64,000 nucleotides of DNA from Colletotrichum lupini (Eukaryota > Ascomycota > Sordariomycetes > Glomerellales > Glomerellaceae): contig NC_064678.1 in assembly GCF_023278565.1 (NCBI RefSeq), positions 4,836,001 to 4,900,000 of the forward strand, in the 5' to 3' direction. Below, one piece after another: positions 1 through 10,894 of this stretch. The number at the start of each line of letters is the position of its first letter. Position 1 is the stretch's first letter. A program made the position numbers and the translations under genes. A model generated the notes under the pieces. That model saw nothing but the letters and a program-made list of their open reading frames with translations, was not told the DNA's origin and did no database searches.

Positions 1-583
1 GAAACGAGTCAGTTCAAAGTGTCATATGAGAAGCTTCATCTACAACTCTTGATCACGTACCATTGTCACCCTTGAAAACAGGGGAGAGACCCAAAACTCC
101 AGTGAAGGGGTACGGGAAAGCAGAGAGATCAAAGTTGGTATCAGAGAACTGCATGATGGAGTTTGAAGTCACCGGGCCGATCTGGACAGCATCTTGCGCA
201 TAGTCGACCGTGAGAGGCTCCCAGAAGAAGAAGTGGTTGGGCAGCCAAGTGCGGCTAGGAAAACGCTTAGATGCGTCTCGGTGAGATGTCGACTTGGCCG
301 GGTCGTAGTAGAGCTGCTGCGCGTTGAGGCAGGCCGCGGGGTCGTTTTCTTCTCCGTAGCACTTGGGCGAGAGGATGTACTGGCTGATCCAGGTCCAGTC
401 CACAAAGATGGGGATTTCCTGAGGAGGATTACCGATCTTCTGGTGGGAGAGGAAACCGAACTGGTTCCAGGTGAGTTGCATATCGAAACGATCGGCGGCC
501 CAGCTGCGAGGGGCCCTCATCTTGCCTGCTTCAGTAGAGCCGGCCAAGAGTGGCAGCAGTACTGCAAACTTGGAGAGCTGCAT
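1..583 (-). CDS. Secreted aspartic-protease-like protein (peptidase A1 family), 5' part only
   Basis: The gene reads leftward from ATG at 583-581 and runs off the left edge. The visible first exon (583-61) codes about 174 residues. A hydrophobic signal peptide occupies roughly residues 1-19, followed by an A1-like N-terminal lobe that ends in a segment resembling the psi-loop approach (FTGVLGLSP). The frame then meets a donor, GTACGT (60-55), and a branch-like CTGAC near 8-13. The acceptor should therefore lie just outside the window. The place of the first catalytic Asp-Thr-Gly reads VDWTW (Asp62 kept, Thr and Gly lost), so activity as a normal aspartic protease is doubtful. An upstream in-frame ATG at 727 would put 48 residues before the signal peptide and is unlikely. 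Family assignment is by inspection; the second catalytic motif lies outside the window. Confidence 0.72.
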
Positions 584-1903
584 CTTGTCGATGTTATGGA
601 ATGGATCTCGGAGCAAGCGCTTGGCAGGAGGATGAAGGTCTATTGTGAGAAATGGGTGAGGGAAAGGAGTGAGCTGATGAGTTTGAAGATGCCACAAGAC
701 TGTGATCAGGTCCTCCTTCTTAAACATTTCCTCTCTTCGGAGGTGGTCCCGAGGAAGTCTGGCAGTCAGCGTGGCCCTGATCTCCGTTTCCGTCCCCTCT
801 CGGAGGCTTCAGTGTCATTGAACAAAACTCCAATTCGGGAGAACAAGAAGGTTTATTTTTGCGGAGTGACTAGTGGCCAAGCCACCTTGGTCTCCGTGAG
901 ATCGACAGCACTCGTCTTGCATCTCGCCTGGGTTCTCCATGTCTCTTTGTTTTGAATGTGAGTGAAGCCTAACGACATATGTGCGGTCAGAATCATGGGG
1001 ACGAAGGAAGAAATGAACAGGAGTAGTAAACGACTTCACCAAAGTTGCCGCATACCCGACAATCTGGGACGAGGTTCCACTGCCGGAGACATACCCCCGC
1101 ATCTCTTTCGAGACTACTGTTGTTGTCGCGATGTCGTCATGGTAGCACACGACATCAAACAGGAACCCCTACCACGGATCTCGATCCAATCAAGCTGTCA
1201 ACGCTCGTGTGCGTCGCGCTCATGAAGTTTCCCGAAGACCGATGCCATGGTTAACTCCATCGACGCAGGAAACTAAGGAGCATCTGGGGAACAGCCTTCT
1301 GTCGTTTCAACGGCTGCGGATCAATCACTCGCCACGCGCTGGCCCTCCTAGTCACCGCCGTGGTCGTCCAGTGTTCCATGGAGAACCTCCGGTGACTCTA
1401 AAGGAGAAGCGGATGGCGCCTGGAAGTGGTCCTTTGGGTATCCGTGCCATCTCCTTAGCATCTCTTGTTACTATCGGAGCGGTTCCACGCTTCAAGGCTA
1501 CGAGATGAATCTTCTCTGGAACACCATCCAGCACGGCTGGAGACTGACATCGTCATCTCGGTCGTGAGAGTTCATCGCCACTTTGCATCACGGTTTGCAA
1601 CTTTTTGCCATCACGGATTCAGTTTGCAATGTTCGATATAAGACTTGGTCTTCGAGGAGGCTGAAAAGTGCTTCCAGAAGGTCATCAACAAGCTTCTCGG
1701 CGCATTCGGTCGTCAAAGGTTCTCGTGAGCATCTCGCCGGTTGACCGGCCTCATTCAAATCAAAAGATATTTTACTTTTACTCACCAAAGCCCAGCTTTT
1801 TGCCAAGACTAATTGCTCTCTGCTTTCGCTAAAATCACGACAACTACCGTCTCTTACTCATCTCATCATATTACTCATATTTATCCACATCGCTATTACC
1901 AAC
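584..1903. other. Intergenic region, divergent promoters
   Basis: This stretch separates the minus-strand protease-like gene from the plus-strand thioesterase. Open frames here are short and lack recognisable domains. The last 100 bases before 1904 are rich in TCATCA/TTACTCAT pyrimidine tracts, as expected of a fungal 5' leader. Nothing else is supported. Confidence 0.6.
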
Positions 1904-3094
1904 ATGGAGGTTATCACTCTTCTCCAAGGAGACGAAGACTCCCACCTTACACCATTCTTCATGTGCCACGCCATCTCAGGGCTCGCACTACCCTTTCTCC
2001 GCCTTGAAGCTCTTAGCGAAGACGATGAGAGGCCAGTATACGGCATCACTTCCCCTATGCATTGCCCTGGAGGCGATGACTTTGAATTTCCCGAAACATT
2101 GCGAGACCTCGCTGCACTCTACGTTGAGAAGATCAAAGAAGTCCAACCAATGGGCCCTTACTTATTAGGAGGATGGTCAATGGGCGGTATGATCGCCATG
2201 AACATGGCCATGGTTCTGCGCGACCAGGGAGAAAAGGTTACAAAGGTAATCATGCTTGACTCGGCCAACCCGGAGACCTTCCCCTCGTTCCCCAGCGCCA
2301 AGGATCACCGCTCCCTCACCCACCTTACCTTCACCAGGACCGTTGCTGCCGACATTAGACTGATGGACGCCGACTGTTCTCCCATCGGGTCGCCCGTCAT
2401 GAGCGAGAGCGAGTTCGGAGACTACCTGACCCCTAGCGAGAACCGAACGAGTACATGGGGAACCTTTACAACAGAGGTCTCATACTCCAGCAGCACTTCG
2501 AGCGATTACGAAGATGATAGCCCGGCTTGGTCCCCGAGCACTCCAGGGTCACCAGCTTGCAGCAGTGACGCCGGATCAGAATACTGCCCCGAGCAGAATC
2601 GAATGCTGGAAGACTTTCCTACCGAGGATCAAATCGACGCCGAGATCCTGACAGCAGCTCACGACCTCGAGGTCGCCAAACACGAAGATGGAGAAGAAGG
2701 CGACGAGGACGAAGAATTGGACGACGACAACGAGCCGGATCAGGTCCGCGACTTTCTACAAAAGATCAAGAAGCACATCCACAAAGGCCTCGGTCTCATC
2801 TCGACCGTCGAGCCGGGCCAGCTGCTCCCCAAGGACGGCGTCTCCGACTTCCACACCGTCCTCATCAAGTGCAAGCCCGACCCGTTCGACGACCCCAACC
2901 TGACCCAGCGTGAGCGCGAGGGCGTCATCTTTGTCCGCTCCGTCATGCGCGAGAAGGCCATGTGCTGGGAGGCGGACAAGTTTGCCAAGTTTGAGACGGT
3001 GCCCTTCAGCGGCGACCACGATGGCGCGTTCGAGCCACAGCACGTGGGCGAGCTGAGCGGTATTTTCAGAAAGTGTTTGCAGGGTCTGGCATGA
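1904..3094 (+). CDS. Stand-alone thioesterase-domain protein (alpha/beta hydrolase)
   Basis: A single-exon gene of 396 aa. The N-terminal 120 residues match the thioesterase domain found at the ends of polyketide and peptide synthases: a PYLLGGWSMGG nucleophile elbow (Ser92), MLDSAN (candidate catalytic Asp119), and a C-terminal GDHDGAFEPQHV segment (candidate catalytic His372). Such enzymes hydrolyse or transfer acyl thioesters from carrier proteins or CoA. Between the Asp and the His lies an unusually long insertion (about residues 150-290) made of Ser/Thr/Pro-rich sequence and a strongly acidic tract (261-280). Normal thioesterase domains are only about 230-260 residues in all. ATG 1904 is preceded by a pyrimidine-rich leader and is the natural start. 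No synthase gene is present in the window, so the partner carrier protein is unknown. The catalytic triad assignment is from motif spacing only. Confidence 0.8.
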   Translation: MEVITLLQGDEDSHLTPFFMCHAISGLALPFLRLEALSEDDERPVYGITSPMHCPGGDDFEFPETLRDLAALYVEKIKEVQPMGPYLLGGWSMGGMIAMNMAMVLRDQGEKVTKVIMLDSANPETFPSFPSAKDHRSLTHLTFTRTVAADIRLMDADCSPIGSPVMSESEFGDYLTPSENRTSTWGTFTTEVSYSSSTSSDYEDDSPAWSPSTPGSPACSSDAGSEYCPEQNRMLEDFPTEDQIDAEILTAAHDLEVAKHEDGEEGDEDEELDDDNEPDQVRDFLQKIKKHIHKGLGLISTVEPGQLLPKDGVSDFHTVLIKCKPDPFDDPNLTQREREGVIFVRSVMREKAMCWEADKFAKFETVPFSGDHDGAFEPQHVGELSGIFRKCLQGLA

Positions 3095-4256
3095 TCATGG
3101 CATTTTGGAGGTTGCCTTCCTGGTTGAAGTCCTGGCGGCTTCATTACTTGTTTTTGTTTACTGTTGGAATTTGTGCTTTAAGGCGCGCATGCATTGAAAG
3201 CGATGGATGGCAATGTGATTTACGGTGTTATTGGCGGCATTATTGAGGGCGTTTGGAGTTGATTCCATCTACGGGTCGAATTGTATTGGTGCGTCGGTAA
3301 ATTAGACATATCTTAGGCATTTACTCTAGTAGCTCACAAAACTGCATTAACTTTATCCTGAAGCTATTCACAATGCTCAACATCACCATCATTACCGCGC
3401 ATGTAGGAATTCGGGGAGCAAGTCATCTTTCTAAAACGTGTTCCTTTTCTTCATGCCTCATTGACATAGGTCTCATCTTAGCTCCTAGCGGCGGGGCAGT
3501 TGATGGGATTATATGGCTTGGCGGCTGCGCAACAAGGCTTGGTCGAAGCATTGCGAATCTCGATCGGAAGGAGGAGCCAGCAGAAAGTAAACAACGAACG
3601 TCGAAAAGAGCTGCAGTCTTTGTTTACATTCTCCATCTCCGTGCCCCTCTCCGACATATTGCTTAAGCTCGCGGAGGTATAGAGGCACGCTTAGACTCCC
3701 CAATCCCTGCTTCTTCCGGATGAAAGAGGACTGGCCTCCGCCCCCATCTGGATGCATGTCTCCTCCTCCACGGAGATTTTCTGCTGACCGGCAGGTCAAT
3801 GTTCCAGAAGTTTAAACTACGTTGCATTCGTGTAACGCTGAAATATGACCGAACTCAATTTTACTCGGCGAAGCTTGGTGATCACGAGTGCTAAGAGTAT
3901 GTAATGTCGTCGGCAGATCAAGAGCGTCAATGGCGCACACCGGCCGACGATAAACATATTTCATTTGTTTCTAGCCCCCAAGTAGAGCGTCTGATCCGGG
4001 TGCGAACGAGGCAGAAGTAGGAGACATGTTTTATGATACAGTGTTCGCAACGGTAATTTCAGCTTACAGAGAGGTCTAATGATCATAACTTCATTGATTC
4101 TCTATTCCAATAATGCCAAATGCCCATCGCTCATTATGGTGGACTACTAATTCTACTCATATAACCGTCGTGCACTACAATAATCTCAACATCCCGCCAT
4201 AATCTCGGGCCACTTTCTCCTAGAAACCTTCACTTTCAAGTCACCCTGATAAGATG
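3095..4256. other. Intergenic region between convergent genes
   Basis: Lies between the 3' ends of the thioesterase and the P450. Only short unsupported frames are seen on both strands. It turns AT-richer towards 4,000-4,250. No RNA gene or repeat was recognised. Confidence 0.55.
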
Positions 4257-5912
4257 TCAGCAAAGCGACCTAGATATCTCCAAGACTATTGGACGGCCTA
4301 CCTTCAGCCAAGGGGAGCCAACCTTGTCAAAATCGAGGTCTTCAAAGTCAACAGTCCGAGGCTGGTCCGGCGAAGCCCAGGTAATATCGTAGGACCGCAA
4401 CAGCGTCGTTAAGGTCTGCGTCACAATGATCATGGCCATCTTCTCTCCTGGACATCGATGGCTGCCGCCGCCAAACAGCATGCTCTTCACACTGTTGCCG
4501 TCCTTTTCTTCGAGGTTAACAAGCTTGTTCTCGGCATTGAGCCAACGTCCGGGCATCCAGGTGTCCGGGTTCGGATAATTGGCGGGGTCATGGTGTGTCA
4601 AGTAGGGCGAGATGGACACGACTGAGCCCTTTGGCACGATAATATCCGTACCTGGGACAGGTACTTCCTGCATCGCGAGACGGAGGCACTTCATGCCTGC
4701 ATAGTAGCGCATCGTCTCCTTGATACAGGCCTGTAGAAGCGCCGAGTCTGTATTTCCGCTACGGGCATCTCTCTTCACGGCTGCCATGACATCGGGATGG
4801 CGTAAAAGCTGAGGCGTTTGTCAGTTTTGCTGCTCATTCACGTGAAGAGATGAAGACGATACGTACGCATACCACGACCCACGATATCGCAGCGACTGTG
4901 GAAGTGTGAGCAGCAAACATCAAAACAGTGTGATGAGAAGGAAGAAAGTGCCTCAAAGGTGCCATGCTCTGTTCGTGCAGCGTGTGCGTGATGTAGTCCG
5001 GCAGGTCAGTCTCGAGGTCACCATTCTTCGCCGCGACGTGTCGCTGGCTAAGCTTTTCCCAAAAGATCTCCTTCACGCGCTCACGAGCGCGATGCAACCT
5101 CCTCGCCGGGGGGTGAGGCGCCCAGTCGGGCAGCACAAAGGACCAGATGCTGCCAATATCGGACTCCATCGCGTGCAATAAGCCCAAGAGCTCTTCGCTC
5201 GACTTGTAAAAGTCATCGCCCATCAACGTTCTGACAATGACCTTGTGCGTCAATTCGGACACGCCGTCAAAGAGCTCCACATCGGTCTTGGTCGTCCACT
5301 CAAGTGCGCAGCGGTGCGTCTCCTCCACGGTACACTTGGCCATGTGCGCCTGAGCCGTGGCGCGGTTGATGTACCGGCTGAGGGAGCCGACCATGACCCT
5401 GATGTTATCCATGTATCCAGGGTCGAGTATCTTGTTGAGAAATATTCCCTAACAATCACATGTGAGTTGAGACAAGTCCTACTTTTCTAAATGTCTCAAA
5501 ATCCGGGGTTGAGGTGGCTTATCTGGGAGAAGGGTGACCTCACCATTCCGTGGCCGAAAGACCAAGCCTTCTCGGGCATGTCGAGATAAGCCTTGTTGAG
5601 CTCATTTCCACGAAGCCAGACATTGTGGACCGTTAGGATCTGAATCGAGAAGATATTACCGCATTGGGATTGAGCTCGACGGATGAGCGAGATGGGCTTG
5701 ACTGCGTAGTCGTGGGCGTCGCTGAGGAAGGAGAAGAAGCCCTCGCCTTTGTAGGCGGGGATCGTCCTAGGCTTGGAATACCATCTTGCTAGAAGTATTA
5801 CTGCGACCAACAGTGCTGGAAGAATCAACATCATTCGAGGAGTGAACGACGACTGGACCGGCGGAGGAACGAGTGTGACTGGTGTATGAGCCAGACGGGC
5901 TCGCGGATACAC
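4257..5912 (-). CDS. Cytochrome P450 monooxygenase related to the CYP51 clan
   Basis: Three exons: 5912-5544, 5448-4867 and 4808-4257, joined by introns of 95 and 58 bases (donors GTGAGG and GTACGT; acceptors TTAG and CTCAG; ACTGAC branch in the second). They give about 500 aa, the usual P450 length. An N-terminal anchor (MMLILPALLVAVILLARWY) places it in the ER membrane. The I-helix reads AAHTST (about residues 302-307), with His-Thr as in sterol 14-demethylases instead of the common acidic-Thr. The K-helix ExxR is ETMR (348-351). The haem loop is FGGGSHRCPGEK, with ligand Cys436. The overall pattern is CYP51/CYP7-like but not close enough to call it the housekeeping demethylase; the substrate is unknown. 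An alternative start at 5834, right before the membrane anchor, would give 474 aa. Confidence 0.88.
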
Positions 5913-8285
5913 TCGAAGAGAGAAAATAACGAGAAATATTGGTGGACTCGTCCAGGAAAAAGGATCTGGAGGGCACGAGTCTTTCTTAAGTTCAGCAAAT
6001 TATCAATCTCCATGAACACTGAGAGATGCCCGACGGCGGAGGTCCGTCCGAAGCCAACGAGACAACAACAAAACAACAATTACCTTCGTGGTGGATGTTG
6101 AGATGAACTCCATCGCGTAGCCAAGGCCACCCGAAACATGTTGACAGGACGGTGAAGGTCGACTTTCTTGCTCCGGTGGGTAAACAAAACGTCCCTCCGA
6201 AAGGCCTCGGAATGCGGTGATGTCCAGGCGTTGGGCTCAAGGGATGATTTAGCCTCGTCGATCTGGGGTATGAGCCGCTCCATCGAAACTGTGGCTTGAA
6301 GTGGCTCATGCATGAATACTCTAAGATATTCTTTGCATCAAGCTTAAAATCCCGTGACTTGAAGATCCTGCACATGCCTATTTCAGCTTGAGGATTTGCG
6401 GGAGCAGTCAGATGCGACTCCCATTATCTCCTCGTCGATATGCTTCAGCCCGTCGGAGATCGCGAGCGCCTGACTCCGCCGATCCTCGAGCATGGCATGG
6501 ATGAAACCTAACTCAATGGAATCACTTTCACATATGGATTATACGAAGTTGGGCTCCTCTTCCCTGGGTTCGGACTACGGAGAGAGCTTGAGGAGTCATG
6601 GGTGCGCGGCCAAGGTCCGCCTGCGCCTTGGACATCTCGATCTCATAAGACCCATGCTGCTAGCGTTCCGCCGATCGCTTTTAGCAAAGAATCGTTTAAT
6701 AATTGTTCAAACGCGTAAGAGAGGACTCCGCCGGAAGCTTTTCGATGGCTTGGCTTCGTCGGAGGTAAACATGCTAGTTGGATGTTTCTCGTATATTGTC
6801 TGCATCACATTTGGCCAAGTACCCTTCCCCTTGGAATTTGCGGTTGCACGATGCGACAGATGTCGCATTGAGAGCTTCTAGAACATCACTCAGGACGACG
6901 GTTCACTTTATTTCACCGTCGAATCCCGGTGGCGTACGTCATGCAATGCCCTCTCCGAAGGTCCGGGTGGATTGCTGTGCCGTGAACATACGCAAACGGA
7001 CTATAGAACTGCTCTTACCCTGTCGATGTCGCGTGACAATTTGAGTGGATATGTCTACTTCTTTCAAATGGAGGATGAGGGTCGACCCAGAATATATTTT
7101 CGACGATAAACCCTCCAGTCCTAACCCAATTCTTGGCGCCATCGCTCAGCGACACTGGTCTCTTTGGCAACAGCTGTCTTCGCCCATGTTATCGTCTAAT
7201 TCTGATGGTTTTCATTCTTATACTCTGACAACTCATGGTTTACTTTCATTCTAAGTATTATGGGCTTTTATTTCTTGCTATTACTGAAGGGCCCTCTGAA
7301 CGCACGCATAGTTGGTAGGCTCACCTAAAATGAGATACTGGTAAGGCCAGTGGTCTGGAGATAAGTGAAAGAAGCTTTGAGAGGATTCGCATCAAAATCG
7401 CAGCGAAACCTAGATCCATCGATCGTTTTTATGCACCCTATGCCCAGTTTGACGTGTTGAAGTACACTCTATGCTCAGATCAACGAGTCTCTTCAGGCGA
7501 TTGGGAAACTATCTAGATACTGCCAGCCCGCCTTTCTGCCCTTTTTCTTCTCTTCGCATATCGTAAACTCTTATCTTAAAATTGACGTGATTGCAAAAGC
7601 CTCGACGAAATTAAGACCAATGTTGACACGATCCTTTTGTGCTGTCTGGTGATCTTATCATGCCAACATAGAGTGCCGATCGCCGAAATGTTGGATTATG
7701 CGGTTGCTCGCTCGAGGTATCCTGGCCTATTTCACGATTCAAAGAGCCACCGAAATCAAGGGTCAAGCCAGTCAAGAGCTGCTGGCTGTTCTTCTTTTAC
7801 AAAGCATACTTCCGATGTTCTCCGGAGTCTTCCGTGTTGACTCGGACGGAGGCTGTGCCTTCTCAGCCAATCAGATCTTACCACCGGCCGTTGCAGCGGG
7901 ATCCACCCCGGGGCTCCCATCCGTCTCCTAGCGGAGGAGCCTAGGTAACAGCATCCAACATATCACAGCCACTCTCACCCAAGCCGGACTTTGTTCTTGG
8001 AAGTCCATTTCGCTAATCTAATCCTTGGCGTCTCGTTTGACTATCGACCGATTGTGCTTCGTATTATACTTTTGCCAACTAAGGACCAAGACGGAGGAAA
8101 GAGGGCTGTACATATCCTCGATCTTGTGGTCTGCGAAGCAGGGGAGAAGGGGGCCCAAAAGATCATCGGCGCAATGTATTTAACAGTCACCCGCGACCTT
8201 CCGGAAGAACTCCTTCCTGCCCTACCAGCAACCACAGACCATCCTCCTCGTCAACGAATCAGCCAACCCGCCATAGCTCCTCGCC
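5913..8285. other. Intergenic region with a possible decayed coding fragment
   Basis: The region lies between the divergent P450 and FAD-oxidase genes. On the minus strand, about 6,500-6,080, two short protein-like frames are separated by stops: one with GFIHAMLEDRRSQALA and one with RRDVLFTHRSKKVDLHRP. They could be remnants of a lost gene but match no family I recognise. The rest shows no supported gene. A TATA-like element sits near 8,176. Confidence 0.4.
8176..8184 (+). promoter_or_regulatory. TATA-like element upstream of the FAD-linked oxidase
   Basis: The sequence GTATTTAAC lies about 100 bases before the ATG at 8286, a plausible TATA spacing for a fungal promoter. Assigned by sequence and position only. 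Confidence 0.3.
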
Positions 8286-10141
8286 ATGCAGCTGTCACTT
8301 CTCCTCGCTGCGTTTTCTGCGCAGGCAGTCCTTGCCGCACCTCGGATCAAAAGAGACGCCCTCAAATCATGTGTGGAGGAGGTCTTTGGAGGGAACGCGG
8401 CTCTGCGCATCGTGACACCGACTGATCCTACATACCACGATGCGAGAATCGGAGAGGCCATCCAGTGAGATCGGTATACTGCCTCAAAGCTCAGGACACA
8501 GTGCTTACCATATGGTCAACAGGTTTACACAGATGCCAGTGTTGATTGCTTACGCAGAAGAGCCATATGAAGTTGCACCCTTGATCCAATGCGCAAAGAC
8601 GAGTGGCATCAAAGCAGTCCCCAGAACCGGTGGTCACCAGTAAGCATTCAACATCTCCAAACCTGCCCTCGGTGAGTTCAAAGTAACTTACTTTGCACAG
8701 CTTCCTCGGGTACTCCGCCCTCCAAGATGCCCTCGTCATCGACATCACCCACATCGACTACGTCAACATCGCAGCAGACAAAAAGACCGCCACCGTCGGC
8801 GCCGGCATCCGCTTCGGCGCCCTCTACACGGCCCTCGGCCAGCAAGGCCTCGACTGGACGGGCGGCATCTGCCCCACAGTCGGCATCTCGGGCTTCCTCT
8901 CCGCGGGCGGCTTCAACATGCAGATGCGCCAAAACGGCCTCGGCGTCGACAACGTCGAGTCCGCAAAGGTAGTCACCTCGGACGGCTGCATCGTAACGGC
9001 CTCCCGCGACGAAAACGCCGACCTCTTCTTCGCCATCCGCGGCGGCGGCGGCGGATCCTACGGCATCGTCATCGAGTGGACGCTGCGCATGTACGAGTTC
9101 CCCCGGTCCGCCATGGTGTACCTGCAGTGGAACGGCTCCGACACGCGGTTCGATATCGCAAAGACGTTCCATGAGTGGGCGCCCCGCGCGGACAGCGCCC
9201 TCAGCTCGCAGGTGAACTTGTACAAGAACCGCACCGACGTGATCGGGTGGTGCTACGGCTGCACTCTCGACAAGCTGCAGGGCATGGTGAACGCCTCCGG
9301 GCTCCTGGGTATCGGCAAACCGGCGGCGTACATCTCGGGCGGGTGCAACACCATCAACGCCCGCCTCTTCGGCTACGGCGTCAACGAGTGCGGCGCCGAC
9401 GAGGCCGTTGCGCAAGTCGCGCCCTTTGTCGTCAACACGATCCAGCAGCCGTTCGTCCAGATCCCGGGTTACGCAAACTTCACTTACAACGAGACGACAA
9501 AAGCGCCCGAGCTACCCCCCGCGCAGCCCTGGGCGCGCTTCATCCGCCTGTCGAAATCCTTCATGGTCCAAAAGGATAAGCTGCTCACTGACGAGACGAT
9601 GAAGAACGCCATCTCGCGGATCGACGAGCTCGACGACGCGGCGCAGGGGTGGATCGAGTGGCACGCGTGGAACATTTCGGTCGCGGGCGATGCGGCGTTT
9701 GCGTGGCGCGAGCAGGCGTATTCGCACATGGAGTTCATCGTGTCCAGCTCCGCGGATGAGAAGGTCCATGCTGGCTATGTGAAGTGGTTCAAGAGCCTGG
9801 AGGATTACCTTCGTCCTCTTGTTGGGTGGGTCCTTCTTCGTTCTAGTTGTGTTTTGAGCCTGATGAGAATGAGTGACTGATGAGAGTGACAACAGAATGG
9901 CGAGTTACTCGGGCTACATGGATGACACGATTTCCACCCCTCCGCTTGATTCGTACTACGGCGCCAATGTCGCAAAGCTGTCTCAAATCAAGTCCAAGTA
10001 CGATCCCCAGGGCTTCTTCGCGAATGTAAGTATATCAACCGCCAGACAAACTGAATACATCGACTAACGAAGAGAACATAGCCTCTGAGTATCAGAGCTC
10101 TCTACCCAAACCAAACGGTGACCGGAGACAGCTGTCTGTAG
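8286..10141 (+). CDS. Secreted FAD-linked oxidase, berberine-bridge-enzyme-like (AA7 type)
   Basis: Five exons: 8286-8464, 8523-8639, 8701-9825, 9896-10025 and 10082-10141, with introns of 56-70 bases. The joined frame is open and gives 536 aa. Residues 1-18 are a signal peptide, so the enzyme should be secreted or vacuolar. The PCMH-type FAD domain shows RTGGH (His98) and GGICPTVGIS (Cys156), the two positions that bind FAD covalently in berberine-bridge and glucooligosaccharide oxidases. A Gly-rich RGGGGGSYGIV segment follows. The C-terminal NPLSI motif, typical of the family (BBE domain), is created only by splicing out the last intron, which supports that join. These enzymes oxidise sugars, alkaloids or secondary metabolites with O2; the substrate here is unknown. 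The neighbouring P450 is transcribed divergently. Confidence 0.9.
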
Positions 10142-10894
10142 ATAAGGTGAAGACAGATCACGGTACAAGGTTACCGAAGAACCGTATGACTGTGACGTCA
10201 GAACATAGCGTGCTTGATGACAAGCTGTAATCCGGCTGTGGAGCGAGATTCCGTCGATGGAAATGTAATGTAGCTGAAAGATCATCCCTTCACCCGCGCA
10301 TGATCGAGTCAAGATAACCCACCCGATTGGGTCCCAAACATCAGATGAGTTGAACAAGCTCTCTTACCGAGGCCGTATCCCGCGCGGGGTCGACCGTGCA
10401 ATGTCCGTCACTTTGAATTGGCTTTTTTGCTCCTTCATTCTCCCACTCTCACACTCGTATTCTGATCTCAGATTGGTAAATGTACCTGCAGAAACATAAG
10501 CACCATGAATACCACATTTGACCGAGGAGCGCCAAGACCTGATGAATTGAGCGATGCGGGTTCTCTCTTACGGTAAGTCAATAAGCTGAAAAGCGATCTG
10601 ATCTGAAATCTCGCTGTAATTGTGTTTGTGCTGTTGAGTTGTTGCGATTGAGGTCACAGCATTATCTCGTTCTGTCCGAAAGCGTCCATGATAGAAGAGA
10701 AGTTGAGTCACCTTTGGACTTCATGCTGCCTGCATGTCTTTTCCTCATCTAGAACCCGGGTCCTGCATCCATGATTTCCGTCCGGCTTCTTTCAGCATTC
10801 TTATTGGACTTTGAATGAGTGCTCAAAGTCGAGAATCTTTACAGTGAGCAAACTGCTTCAGTCTCATCCTCAAAACTCACATCTTCTTCTGGCG
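10142..10894. other. Intergenic region
   Basis: Sits between the FAD oxidase and the BTB gene on the same strand. No credible frame, RNA gene or repeat was seen. The part just before 10,895 is probably the promoter and leader of the BTB gene. Confidence 0.5.

Noticed and set aside
194..955. 253-codon plus-strand frame over the protease-like gene
   Set aside because: It is the antisense shadow of the real exon, which has a signal peptide and family motifs on the minus strand.
8678..9415. 245-codon minus-strand frame inside the FAD oxidase
   Set aside because: A shadow frame caused by high GC at third positions of the oxidase exon.
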